64,000 nucleotides of DNA. Source: Occallatibacter riparius (GTDB taxonomy: Bacteria > Acidobacteriota > Terriglobia > Terriglobales > Acidobacteriaceae). How positions within the stretch are numbered: position 1 is the stretch's first letter; each line of letters starts with the position of its first letter. The notes beneath the pieces were generated by a model that saw only the letters and a program-made list of their open reading frames with translations, had not been told where the DNA came from and did not search any database. A program made the translations under genes and the position numbers. Shown piece after piece: positions 51,260-63,645 of the stretch. The DNA is taken from contig NZ_CP093313.1 in the NCBI RefSeq assembly GCF_025264625.1, positions 1,488,001 through 1,552,000 on the forward strand. Reading direction: 5' to 3'.

Positions 51260-51453
51260 CTCAGGCTGAGGTGGAATCTGTGAAATCGCCTGCTGCAAGC
51301 AGAATTCAACAAAAAGCCGTTTCCAAATCCGGCCGCAGATGGGTAAAATCTGGCCCAAAGAGCCGGAGGTTCGCGGTAGACGGAGGGATATTCCACTCAC
51401 GACACCGCGTGTGCCCGGCCGCGGCAGCGCAAATTCAAACAGAACCTGGAACC

Positions 51454-51618
51454 ATGGCGACCGTCTGCAAACACCCGCGAGTGCGCATTGTCTCCCGGCA
51501 CGACGATATTGAATTCGTCGAATGCCTGGAGTGCGGCGAAATCTTTGATTCCGAAGAGTTTCGCGATATGGAGATCGAGGAAAACGTGGAACCCGAGCAG
51601 GCGGAAAGCGAACCCTGA
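51454..51618 (+). CDS. Small zinc-ribbon-like acidic protein (54 residues)
   Basis: The product starts MATVCKHPRVRIVSRHDD and has a Cys/His pair (CKH) and a CLECGE pair about 25 residues later, a probable metal-binding knuckle. The tail is strongly acidic (EEFRDMEIEENVEPEQ). Divergence from iscR across a shared 254-bp region may mean shared control. No family function is known to me. The ATG at 51454 has only a weak GGA upstream; the frame is open from 51271. Confidence 0.65.
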   Translation: MATVCKHPRVRIVSRHDDIEFVECLECGEIFDSEEFRDMEIEENVEPEQAESEP

Positions 51619-51631
51619 GACTCTCGATCGT

Positions 51632-52237
51632 TTATGAGGTCGGGCCGTTGTTCGTGGTGTTGATGGCCCCATGCGGACTGATGCGCCGAGTGACCAGCCA
51701 TGCGTAGTGGAGCCCCGAAGCAATCGTAAGGACTATTGTTGCATCGAGGGCGATGGTGCGGAGCCATCTGACCCAGGCGGAATGGTCCGTTTGAAAGAGC
51801 AGGACGGCGGCCACGGCTGTAATCTGGGCCAGAGTGTTGGCTTTTCCGAAGCCGCTGGGCTTGAAGTCGCGCCGGCCGACCGCCGTGTATAGGATGGCTG
51901 CGACCACCAGTATGCCGAGATCTCGGCCGAAGACCAGAACCGTGATCCGCACCGGCATCAGATTCATATGCGTCAGCACCAGAAACAGAGTACTAATCAG
52001 CAGCTTGTCCGCGACGGGATCGAGGTATTGGCCAAGCACTGTCCGCTGCTTCAAGATTCTGGCCAGGGCGCCGTCCAGTGCATCTGTAATGCCAGCCACC
52101 ACAAACAACACGAAGCCGAACAGAAATTTGCCTTCGAGGACTGCCGAAACAAGAAACGGGGCAAGGCAAATGCGCCCGATGGTAAGCAGATTCGGCATTG
52201 TGCGGAGCGGGTTTCGAGGTGGGCTGGTTTCGTTCAT
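51632..52237 (-). CDS. pgsA: CDP-alcohol phosphatidyltransferase, PgsA type
   Basis: The roughly 200-residue membrane protein has the full CDP-alcohol phosphatidyltransferase signature D-G-x2-A-R-x8-G-x3-D-x3-D, from DALDGALAR to GQYLDPVADK, and about five membrane helices. By position and length it most likely makes phosphatidylglycerolphosphate from CDP-diacylglycerol and glycerol 3-phosphate. ATG 52237 is used; ATG 52198, directly before the conserved PNLLTIGR, is equally possible. The frame runs to 52303. It converges on the small zinc-ribbon gene. Confidence 0.85.
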   Translation of the reverse strand: MNETSPPRNPLRTMPNLLTIGRICLAPFLVSAVLEGKFLFGFVLFVVAGITDALDGALARILKQRTVLGQYLDPVADKLLISTLFLVLTHMNLMPVRITVLVFGRDLGILVVAAILYTAVGRRDFKPSGFGKANTLAQITAVAAVLLFQTDHSAWVRWLRTIALDATIVLTIASGLHYAWLVTRRISPHGAINTTNNGPTS

Positions 52238-52496
52238 TCGCAATTGACGGTGAATTCTGGAAACGAGCGAACCGCCACCGCATGACGCTCGATTAATAGG
52301 CATGCGTCAGCCGCGGTTCGGTTTTGTCAAAGGAATGGTACAGCACGAGGGGCTTACGTTTCAGGGCGGCTTCCCGCACACCTCTAAGTGCTGTTAGACT
52401 GGGTGAAGACCGAGAACTGCCCAGCCGAGTTGTATCCGGCGCGGTGCCGCACCAGACTCAGAGGCCCAGGCCGGGATAAAGCGGTTCCTCACCTAT

Positions 52497-52573
52497 AGGC
52501 GCGTAGCTCAGTTGGTTAGAGCGCTTCCTTGACACGGAAGAGGTCGTTGGTTCGAATCCAATCGTGCCTACCA
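52497..52573 (+). tRNA. tRNA-Val (GAC)
   Basis: A full cloverleaf is visible: acceptor AGGCGCG with CGTGCCT, D-stem GCTC/GAGC, anticodon stem CTTCC/GGAAG with loop TTGACAC (anticodon GAC at 52531-52533), and T-stem GTTGG/CCAAT with TTCGAAT. An encoded CCA ends it at 52571-52573. An integrase remnant abuts the 3' end, which marks this gene as a former attachment site. Confidence 0.97.
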
Positions 52574-52588
52574 TTGTTCTTCAAGAAC

Positions 52589-53114
52589 TTAGAGCAGGAA
52601 CCGTACCGCATGGCATGCTGGGTACAAGAGGTCCAAGACACCCTTTATCTTGGTCTTGACTGCATTGGATTTTCGCAATTCTTTCAGCCACGACTCGATG
52701 CGGAACGCCTTGAGATTTGCAATGCGTTCGTCGCCCCCATCTGGGCAAGATGTAGCTGTCCAAGTTGTTCGCGTAGACTTCGCGGGTGAGCTTTGTCTCT
52801 CCGCATCCCTCGCCCAGTTCCTTCTCCCGATAATGCTCGGCACGTTCGCTGAGCGTCATGGAAGACGGACTGATGGACTCGGCATTGATGTCCAGCCTCA
52901 AAGCATCGACAGCTTTTCGTGCTGCGGTTTCGGTCCTGTACTGCTGCACACTGCCGATGATCTTCTTGCGCTGAATGCTCTTTCCCCCGCCGATCGGTTC
53001 ACGCCAGCGGTAGACCCATATGTCGGGTACGATGCTTCTCTTCTCCGCTGTCAAAGAACCTTGCTGATAGCGTTCACGCCTGAGCGTAAATTTAGGTGCG
53101 CTGTTATTGTGCAT
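52589..53114 (-). pseudogene. Frameshifted, truncated phage-type integrase (tyrosine recombinase) remnant
   Basis: From ATG 53114 (AGGAAGG five bases upstream) the frame encodes the N-terminal arm and core-binding part of a tyrosine recombinase: WVYRWREPIGGGKSIQRKK, RTETAARKAVDALRL, LSERAEHYREKEL, NNLDSYILPRWG. The homology then jumps to another frame (DERIANLKAFRIESWLKEL), showing a frameshift near 52750. It stops at 52589, before any catalytic domain. The remnant ends 16 bp from the tRNA-Val 3' end, so deletion probably removed the rest of an integrated element. Confidence 0.78.
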
Positions 53115-56068
<2,954 letters not shown>

Positions 56069-56197
56069 TCGACCCTCGATTCCGATATCGGGGAGATGCC
56101 ACCCGACAAATCTCTCTTGTATTCAGTTTGCCCTTGACATGTGAGAAACGTATGTTGTTGGCTTGAGTAAGTTTTCTCCCCCGGGACCGGTCAAAAC

Positions 56198-59100
56198 ATG
56201 AAAATCAAGACTGTGTTGTCGCACTCAGCCCCCGTGCTGCGTTGGGCGGAGCTTTCCCTGATAGCGTTGGGCTTGTCACTATTCGCCGCTTCGCCGCTAC
56301 CCGTGTGGGGACAAACCGGATCAAACGCGCTGACCTTGTTCCAGAACTACTTCGTGACTGGCGATTACGTGGTCGCTGGCTGGGTCAAGGGCTCTCCCGA
56401 TGGGACTGGGTATGCCCCCGGAGCCATCAGCGTTCCCGATACTTTGCAGCCGGGTCAGAATGGTGTGCCCGCCAGTATTCCCAAAGGGGCAGATATCGTC
56501 GCCTCGTATCTCTATTGGGCGACGGTGGAAGGCAACCAGTCTACCTTTGCCGGCAAGGCCGCCTACTTCAATGGCTACCCTATCTCGGGAACGGTGCTCG
56601 GGAATCCCAACGCCCCGACATCCTGGAGTGCGGGAGGCTGTTCCGGATCTTCCAAAGGGTCAAAGACGATGCGGACCTACCGCGCCGACGTTCACCCGTT
56701 TCTTCCGGTAGATACAAATACGACGTCCCCAACTTTTGGCGCGACGATTGCCAGCGGCACTATTCCGGTACGGCTTGCGGATAGCGGAAGCAACGGCAAC
56801 ACCGCGCCGATCGCGCTTGGGGCGACCCTCGTGATCATTTATCGCGTTCTTTCACCAGCTGTTCCTTTGAATTCCATCGTGCTCTACGACGGAGCGTACG
56901 CTCCCAGCAATGCAGGCACGAGCATGAGCCAATCGTTGGTGGGCTTTTACGAGCCCGCAAGCAGCCCGGTTGCGAAGATCACGCATATCGTGGCCAACGG
57001 GCAGACCAATAAAGGCGAACTGGTGTATCTGAATACCGCTTCCCAGCCGTTGCCGTCGCTGTATGGAGGCACGTCGCCTTTTCCAGGCATATATGGATCG
57101 TGGGATAACCCAACCTGGACTCTCAACGGCTACGTGAAACCGACGGATACCTCTGAGACAACTTCAGTAGTTCCGACCGCGAGCAACAGCGGTTGCGTCT
57201 CGTGGGGAGCCATCGTCATGAGCACTTCCGTTCAGGATACGGATAGTGATGGCCTGCTGGACGTGTGGGAGACCAACCAGGGATATACGGATGCGACGAG
57301 CGGGCAGTGGGTGCCGCTGCCGGGAGCCGACCCGAATGCAAAGGACATCTTTATCGAGCTTGACTACCTGAACAATATGGGTGGTTCGGGCGGCCCTTAC
57401 CTGCATTCTCACTTGCCCAAGAAGGCGGCTCTCGATGCCGTGGGAAATGCTTTCGCGAATCAAAATATCCAAGTACATTTCGATCTCGGCCCTGGCATCT
57501 ACCAGGGGGATCCTTACGTGATCTCCTATCCAGTCTCCATCCCCAGTCCCCTTCCTGCTGGAACACTGGCGCCTCAGACCGGCGCAGGCGGCAACTCGAT
57601 TCCAGAGGGGCAGGTTTTGTGCAACGATGGCGCAACGCTTTGCGCCTATCCGGGACAGCCGGCGATTGGTTGGAAGGGAGGGTTCGAGTACACCAAGAAC
57701 TCGACCAACCTCGGCAACTTTCAGTCGGGCCGCGCACAGAGCTACCGCTACGTTCTGTTCGGCCACTCCCTGGGACAGCCGCGCGCCTATTGGAGCACAA
57801 CAGCTTCAGCCCTCAAAATTCCGGTCCTTCCTCAGTTGATCTCAATTGTTAATTCAGGCAACACGGCGACTGTAACCATCCAGTCCCCGCCAGGCTTGAT
57901 CAAGCCCGGTGATTGTCCGAACGCCGCCTTAGTTGCTTGCGGAGATGCGAGCAGCGCTCGTGTGAGCGTAATCGGAGCCTTGAATCAGACAGTGCTCAAC
58001 GGCACTTACAGCTTTAGCAATGCTATTTCGACCCTCGCCAATAACGTATACAAAACGACGTTTACGATTCCGACGACGGGCGTCGCGAATGGAACCTACA
58101 ATTTCGCGTCCGAGCCACAGCTTGCGGTCACCTATCTGGGACCGACGAGTTCGTCGGGGCAAGCCGAACTTGGCGGTGGCGGCGACTCCGCGGTGACTCT
58201 GGGGCTCTGGGGGGCCGACGATCCATCCGGCTGTGAGCCCGATCCATCGCAACCGCTTGCATCGGGTCAGGATTACTGCAGCAACGAAGAAGGGACTGTA
58301 GCTGAGCAGACCGGAACGCTGCTCCACGAACTGGGTCACTCTCTGGCGCTCACCCACGGAGGAAAGTATTTTCTCGATCCCAATAACCCCAGCTTGCCGA
58401 CTTATGAATTGAACTGCAAGCCCAACTTCCTGAGCGTGATGAACTACATGTTCCAGGTTCGCGGCTTCGTCGATGGAGGGTTTGACTACTCCTCTCAGAC
58501 GTTGCCGCCGCTCAATGAACTGTCTCCTTACCTGAGCGAGAGTAGCGGTCTTGGTAACGACATGATCACCGGGCAGCCCGCGGCTCACTTGACCCGCTGG
58601 TACGCACCTCCCAATTCGCTCGATATCCAATTGGGAAATCGAGTCGCCCGGAGCCACTGCGATGGCACGCCGCTCGGTCCCAATGACATTCAGGAGATTC
58701 GAGTGGATGGGTTCGAAGCATCCGGTGGCACCGACTCCGCACCGCTGGACTTCAACCATGACTTACTTGCGCCGGACGGGATTCTCCCTCCGGGTATCGA
58801 TCTCAACTACAACGGCGTCACCGGTGATGCGTCATTCTCTGGCTTCAACGACTGGGAAGCTCTCAACCTGCAGCAGATCGGCGCGCGTGAAAATGCCTTT
58901 GGCTATTCCGGTAGCGGCGTGAAGTTCGAGGGCGGCGGTGTCAAGTTCGAAGGCGGTGGCGTGAAATTCGAGGGGGGCGGTGTCGACAACGACGGCGGAG
59001 GTGTCAAGTTTGAAGGCGGCGGCGTCAAGTTCGAAGGTGGTGGCGTGAAGTTCGAGGGCGGCGGCGTTAACTTCGAGGGGCTCGGCGAACAATCCGAGGA

Positions 59101-60403
59101 TGTCGCCACCACAACAGCCGATCCGCCGACTGCGCTCACGTGCTCCGTTCAAGTTAACGGGGTCGCCGGTTGCACAGGTTCGTCGGCACCCTTCACACAG
59201 ACTGGAACCAAGGTTCCTCTCTCCTGGACTGCACCGAGCTTCGGCCAGACTCGAAGCTATACGATCGCTCGCGCAATCGGATCGTATACCCCATCCCAAC
59301 TCGCGACACTGAATCCGAGCCCATTCACAGTCATCGCAACCCTGACGGGCGCACCGCCGGCCCCGAGTTACATTGACACGGCTGTCACAACCAACACAAC
59401 CTACACATATGCTGTGACGGATGCGAACAAGCAGGGGGCCACCAGCGGTCCATCCAATCTGCTGGTAGTCACCGTCACGAAAGCGATCGCTACCGTTACG
59501 CTGGGCGGGCTTAACCAGACCTATACCGGCTCGCCTCTTTCGGTTACGGCAACCACCGTCCCCGGCGGTCTCACTGTCAACGTCACTTACAACGGTAGCG
59601 CGACGCCACCGACGGCTCCCGGGACCTACGCTGTTGTGGGTACCGTAAATGATCCCAATTATCAGGGAACCACAACCGGGACTTTGACTATCGTCAAGGC
59701 GACGCCGATCGTCTCGACATGGCCGACGGCCAGCGCCATCATCTATGGACAGACGCTCGCTTCGTCGAAGTTGACGGGCGGGATAGCCTCTGTTGCAGGC
59801 AGCTTTGCTTTCACCTCGCCTACGACTGCGCCAAACGTGGGAACCGCGCCGCAGAGCGTCACGTTCACGCCAACGGATGCAACCGATTACGTCAGTGTGA
59901 CGGGCACTGCAAACGTGACCGTCAACAAGGCAACGGCGAGTGTGACGCTGGGAAGTCTCAACCAGACCTACACCGGCTCACCTCTTTCGGCGACAGCAAC
60001 GACCAGCCCCGCCGGCCTGATCGTGAGCTTCACCTACAACGGAAACGGGGCGTCGCCGACGGCAGCTGGGACGTACACCGTCGTCGGCACGATTAACGAT
60101 TCCAACTATCAGGGCTCGGCAACCGGAACCTTGACGATTGCTAAGGCAACTCCGACGGTTTCTGCCTGGCCGAAGGCAAGCAACCTCATTTACGGACAGA
60201 CGCTGAGCAAGTCGACCCTCACCGGCGGCACCGCATCTGTTCCAGGCAAGTTCGCCTGGACTACTCCTGGGCGGGTCCCTCGAATGGGGATTACGGCGCA
60301 GAGTGTCACGTTTACTCCCACGGATTCGATCGACTACAAATCTGTCGTCGGAACCGTGAACATCACCGTAACGGACCGTGATGGCGATTTCGATGACGAT
60401 TAG
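56198..60403 (+). CDS. Giant secreted metzincin-like protein with GGGVKFE tandem repeats and MBG/Ig-like domains
   Basis: The 1401-residue protein has a signal peptide (about 1-38). A long beta-rich N-region and a calcium-type loop DTDSDGLLD (Asp347-Asp355) follow. A zinc site HELGHSLALTHG (His710, Glu711, His714, His720) and a Met-turn-like SVMNYM (Met748) support a metzincin-type peptidase. Eight 7-residue repeats (905-960, mostly GGGVKFE) come next. A fibronectin-like segment follows (about 975-1085), then alternating MBG/YDG-like modules (about 1088-1392; TLGGLNQTYTGSPLSVTA occurs twice in variant form). There is no sortase or PEP-CTERM tail. The eighth position of the zinc motif is Ala rather than the usual Gly, so activity is not certain. 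Confidence 0.8.
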   Translation: MKIKTVLSHSAPVLRWAELSLIALGLSLFAASPLPVWGQTGSNALTLFQNYFVTGDYVVAGWVKGSPDGTGYAPGAISVPDTLQPGQNGVPASIPKGADIVASYLYWATVEGNQSTFAGKAAYFNGYPISGTVLGNPNAPTSWSAGGCSGSSKGSKTMRTYRADVHPFLPVDTNTTSPTFGATIASGTIPVRLADSGSNGNTAPIALGATLVIIYRVLSPAVPLNSIVLYDGAYAPSNAGTSMSQSLVGFYEPASSPVAKITHIVANGQTNKGELVYLNTASQPLPSLYGGTSPFPGIYGSWDNPTWTLNGYVKPTDTSETTSVVPTASNSGCVSWGAIVMSTSVQDTDSDGLLDVWETNQGYTDATSGQWVPLPGADPNAKDIFIELDYLNNMGGSGGPYLHSHLPKKAALDAVGNAFANQNIQVHFDLGPGIYQGDPYVISYPVSIPSPLPAGTLAPQTGAGGNSIPEGQVLCNDGATLCAYPGQPAIGWKGGFEYTKNSTNLGNFQSGRAQSYRYVLFGHSLGQPRAYWSTTASALKIPVLPQLISIVNSGNTATVTIQSPPGLIKPGDCPNAALVACGDASSARVSVIGALNQTVLNGTYSFSNAISTLANNVYKTTFTIPTTGVANGTYNFASEPQLAVTYLGPTSSSGQAELGGGGDSAVTLGLWGADDPSGCEPDPSQPLASGQDYCSNEEGTVAEQTGTLLHELGHSLALTHGGKYFLDPNNPSLPTYELNCKPNFLSVMNYMFQVRGFVDGGFDYSSQTLPPLNELSPYLSESSGLGNDMITGQPAAHLTRWYAPPNSLDIQLGNRVARSHCDGTPLGPNDIQEIRVDGFEASGGTDSAPLDFNHDLLAPDGILPPGIDLNYNGVTGDASFSGFNDWEALNLQQIGARENAFGYSGSGVKFEGGGVKFEGGGVKFEGGGVDNDGGGVKFEGGGVKFEGGGVKFEGGGVNFEGLGEQSEDVATTTADPPTALTCSVQVNGVAGCTGSSAPFTQTGTKVPLSWTAPSFGQTRSYTIARAIGSYTPSQLATLNPSPFTVIATLTGAPPAPSYIDTAVTTNTTYTYAVTDANKQGATSGPSNLLVVTVTKAIATVTLGGLNQTYTGSPLSVTATTVPGGLTVNVTYNGSATPPTAPGTYAVVGTVNDPNYQGTTTGTLTIVKATPIVSTWPTASAIIYGQTLASSKLTGGIASVAGSFAFTSPTTAPNVGTAPQSVTFTPTDATDYVSVTGTANVTVNKATASVTLGSLNQTYTGSPLSATATTSPAGLIVSFTYNGNGASPTAAGTYTVVGTINDSNYQGSATGTLTIAKATPTVSAWPKASNLIYGQTLSKSTLTGGTASVPGKFAWTTPGRVPRMGITAQSVTFTPTDSIDYKSVVGTVNITVTDRDGDFDDD
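58910..59077 (+). repeat. Eight in-frame tandem 21-bp repeats (GGGVKFE units)
   Basis: Eight units of 21 bp encode GSGVKFE, GGGVKFE (twice), GGGVDND, GGGVKFE (three times) and GGGVNFE. Synonymous differences between units (GGC/GGT, AAG/AAA, GAG/GAA) show selection on the peptide rather than very recent copying. Confidence 0.95.
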
Positions 60404-60416
60404 ATAAGCCAGCGTC

Positions 60417-60446
60417 CGATAGTCCCGACCTTCCCTAGGACTATCG
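60417..60446. terminator. Hairpin between convergent large genes
   Basis: CGATAGTCC (60417-60425) pairs with GGACTATCG (60438-60446) over a 12-base loop. There is no T-run, so its role as terminator is tentative. Confidence 0.45.
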
Positions 60447-60558
60447 AATAGGTTACCGCCGCAATGCAGACCGGATCAGTTCGCCGCTTTCGATCGACAA
60501 TGCAACTCGGGATAGGGCGTTGCGTTTCCGGATTCTCTGCTGGTTTGTTTGCGCAAAT

Positions 60559-63500
60559 CTAATGGGCTGCTTTGGACTTGACTTCTGACACGAGCGGGTC
60601 TTCAGTGCTCTGGCCGCGGATGCGCAGGTAGGCACGATACGAATCGGCGAAGTCCGGACTTTTGAGTCCTTCGCGCTCGCGTCCTTGAAGATAATAGACG
60701 GGCGGCAGGTAGCTATACGTGGGCGCGTCGTCCATAAAGAGTTCCAGCGCTTCCCCGCGCCGCTTGATGCACCGGTCGAAATCCGAATCGGCCTCAGTGA
60801 AAGCTCCCGCCTGTAAATACGCCTGTCCCAAATCGAACCGACCGATCCAGGTGTCGCTCAGATTCTTCGCTTCAGTGAAAGCCTGGATCGCCTGGTTTGC
60901 ATTCTTCTGCTGCAAGGCGATTTCCCCAAGAATCAATTTGGCGTAGGCCTGATGCGATGCCTGGATATCGCCTCCAAGGCCATCCGCCAGTTTCTGGGCC
61001 TTCGCGATCTGCCCCGTTGCAATGTAGGTTCGTGCCGCCACGAACCGAACTTTGGCACTTTGACTGCTTGCCACCGCGCGATCCGCGGCCACCGCGGCGG
61101 CCGCATTCTTTCCGCTTGAAAGCTCCGCGTAGCCGAGCATCAGCAACTTGCTGGCCGCTGCGCCGGCATTCTTTCCGGCCAAGTCCTGAGCAGCGCCTTT
61201 TTCCAGAATCTGTTCGGCCTCGCTGAATTTGCCTTGATAAATCGAGAGGTCTCCAAGTCCGGCCATGCCAAGGGACGCTCCGTCAGCGCTAAGCTCTTCC
61301 AGCCTTTGATAGGTTTCAGCGGCCTCAGCCAATCGATTCTGGCCAAGCTGCGAATAGGCGAGTATTAGAAAAGCCTCTTCGTCCGAAGAATTGATTTGGA
61401 GAACGTTCTTCGCCCCCTGCTCGCAACTCTCGAAGTATGACGCGTAACAGGCATACAAAGCGAAATTCATTCGAGCGGTGAGGTCGTTGGGAGTAATCTG
61501 CAGGCCCTCGCGCGCCGCCTCCATTGCTTTCGGCATATCCAACAGGCGTGCGTAGCAGCCGGCAAGATTGGCGTGCCCGATATTATCGGCTGGGTATTGG
61601 CCAAGCAGCGTGCTGTATTCCTCAACGCACTTCTGCCAATTCTGCGACCATACGTAGTACATGCCCCGTATGCGATAGCGTTCGCGCTCGGTCATCCGGT
61701 CCACATGCTGCATCGCCTGCTTGGCGTAATTCTCCGCATCCTGCAGTTTCCCGAGGTTCCCAGAAGCTGCGGCCATCCCGGAGTATGCACGGGCAAAGTT
61801 GGGGTCGAGCTGGGCCGCTTTCGAGAAGGCCTGAAGCGCCGCATCCGGCTTGCCCTGAAATTGCAATTCCATACCTTGGCCGTACTGGTGCAGGGCCTCA
61901 AGGCTGCTGGTTGAGAGTGTGCCCTCTTCTTGCTGCAGCTGTGCGGATTTCGGCGTCTCGTCACCTAGCGCCTTGCGAATCGGTACCGCCAGCTTTGGCA
62001 CCTGGAGCAAGAGATCATCTTTGCTTGCGGCATTCACGTTCGCACGGGCGAGGGTCTTCCCAGTCACAGCATCGATTGCTTGGACCGAGAGTGCGTAGCC
62101 GCTGCCTTCCTTGTTCAGAGTTCCGGTAACAATCGCGGAGATCCCTTGTTTGACCGCCACCAGCCGTGCAGTCTGTTCATCGAGTGTTTGGGATGGCTTG
62201 GGGAGTCCTGCCGCGGCTTCGCGCGCACTGCCGCGGTTGTAGGCGCTGATGAATCTTGCGCCTTCCAAGGCGACGTTAAACATGGGCTCGAGAGTGTTCT
62301 CGAAAAGGGTATCCCCGGTGTTGTTCTGGAAATCGCCTACCAGAACGGTGATCGGGTTGTGCGGCGCTTTGGCCGCTCGCTGCCGAGCGATGACATACCA
62401 CGCAACTCCGGCGGCCGTGAGTACGATCAGGAGGCCTGTACCTGCGACTCGCGTCCATGGCAGTTCGCGAATTCGATTCATCCAGAAGGCCGCTGACGAA
62501 GCGGAAACTTTAGCGGCGCCGCTCTTCCCCTGCCAGACGCGAAGATCCGCAAGGAGTTCCTCCGCAGTTTGGTAACGGCGCGAAGGATCCTTCTCGAGAC
62601 ACTTGGAAACGATATTGCTCAGAACGCCCGGAATGCTCTTGTCAATTTCCGACAGGGGGATGGCGCGTTCGCGAGTACGCTTCAGGAGACTGGCAATCAC
62701 GCTTTCGGCGTGGAAAGGCGTCTTTCCCGACAACAGTTCATAAAGGATCAAGCCGGTCGTGAAAATATCTGAGCTGGCCTTTAGTTCAGTGCTCTGTGCC
62801 TGCTCTGGAGACATGTATTCGATCGTCCCCAGCATGGCGCCGGTCTGCGTCAATCCATCGCCGCTCAATGTACGAGCCAATCCGAAGTCCATGACTACGA
62901 CCCTGCCGTTTCGGTCGCGCATGATGTTGCCGGGTTTCAGATCGCGGTGGATGATCCCTTCACGATGGGCAACGGCGAGACCGCTGGCCACCTGCTCCAT
63001 GACGTCTACGGCTTCCGCGACTTCAAGTTTGCCTCGCTGTCGCAGAATCTGGTGGAGGCTCTCGCCGTCCACATATTCCATCGTAATGAACTTGATCTTG
63101 CCCGCTTCCCCTAGATCGAAAATCCGGATCACGTTCCGGTCGGTGACCTGCCGCGCAAGGATCAATTCCTGCTTGAAACGATGCAGAATCTCGGGGTTGT
63201 TGGCCAACTCAGGGCGAATGACCTTGAGTGCGATTTCTCGTTCCAACTCCATGTCTCGCGCTTTGTAGACAGCGCCCATGCCGCCTTCGCCGAGGACCTT
63301 GATGATTTCGTAACGGTTCGCGAGAACGGTTCCCGGCTGCAGCAGCATTCCGTTCGGTAAACCGCTTCGAGGCTCGTGGTCGTTTGAAACCGTGGCGGTG
63401 AGCGCCGCAGGGGACACGAGATAGTCGAGAGTGGCCGGACCTGCGGGTGTTTTGGGCCACGGCGGCGCTGCAATTTCTAGAACGGTTTGAGCTTCGGAAC

Positions 63501-63645
63501 CCCCACCGGAGTCCTTCGCCGTGGCCGGCACGGGGGTTTGTACACCGGCAGCAGTCTGTTCCGTTGGACGGCCACTCGGAACATGAGTATCCGGTATGGG
63601 CGTCAGGACTTCGTGCTCGCTGTTTCGGTGATTTGGATCTTTCAT
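60559..63645 (-). CDS. Transmembrane Ser/Thr protein kinase with TPR-rich C-terminal half
   Basis: The 1028-residue protein has a Thr/Pro-rich disordered N-terminus (1-105) and a kinase domain (about 110-375) with GEGGMGAVYKARD, HRDLKPGNIM, DFGLA and GTIEYMSPEQ. One membrane helix follows (about 400-422), then an alpha/beta region (about 430-570; VLVGDFQNNTGDTLFENTL) and some eight or more TPR-like helices to the end. All kinase catalytic residues are present. The outer half probably senses or scaffolds envelope partners. ATG 63645 is used, with GGTGGA upstream; a GTG at 63657 is possible. Confidence 0.9.
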   Translation of the reverse strand: MKDPNHRNSEHEVLTPIPDTHVPSGRPTEQTAAGVQTPVPATAKDSGGGSEAQTVLEIAAPPWPKTPAGPATLDYLVSPAALTATVSNDHEPRSGLPNGMLLQPGTVLANRYEIIKVLGEGGMGAVYKARDMELEREIALKVIRPELANNPEILHRFKQELILARQVTDRNVIRIFDLGEAGKIKFITMEYVDGESLHQILRQRGKLEVAEAVDVMEQVASGLAVAHREGIIHRDLKPGNIMRDRNGRVVVMDFGLARTLSGDGLTQTGAMLGTIEYMSPEQAQSTELKASSDIFTTGLILYELLSGKTPFHAESVIASLLKRTRERAIPLSEIDKSIPGVLSNIVSKCLEKDPSRRYQTAEELLADLRVWQGKSGAAKVSASSAAFWMNRIRELPWTRVAGTGLLIVLTAAGVAWYVIARQRAAKAPHNPITVLVGDFQNNTGDTLFENTLEPMFNVALEGARFISAYNRGSAREAAAGLPKPSQTLDEQTARLVAVKQGISAIVTGTLNKEGSGYALSVQAIDAVTGKTLARANVNAASKDDLLLQVPKLAVPIRKALGDETPKSAQLQQEEGTLSTSSLEALHQYGQGMELQFQGKPDAALQAFSKAAQLDPNFARAYSGMAAASGNLGKLQDAENYAKQAMQHVDRMTERERYRIRGMYYVWSQNWQKCVEEYSTLLGQYPADNIGHANLAGCYARLLDMPKAMEAAREGLQITPNDLTARMNFALYACYASYFESCEQGAKNVLQINSSDEEAFLILAYSQLGQNRLAEAAETYQRLEELSADGASLGMAGLGDLSIYQGKFSEAEQILEKGAAQDLAGKNAGAAASKLLMLGYAELSSGKNAAAAVAADRAVASSQSAKVRFVAARTYIATGQIAKAQKLADGLGGDIQASHQAYAKLILGEIALQQKNANQAIQAFTEAKNLSDTWIGRFDLGQAYLQAGAFTEADSDFDRCIKRRGEALELFMDDAPTYSYLPPVYYLQGREREGLKSPDFADSYRAYLRIRGQSTEDPLVSEVKSKAAH

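Noticed and set aside
58910..59077. Regular 21-bp repeats that could look like a CRISPR array
   Set aside because: The units are contiguous with no unique spacers, stay in frame, and encode a peptide repeat inside a long secreted protein.
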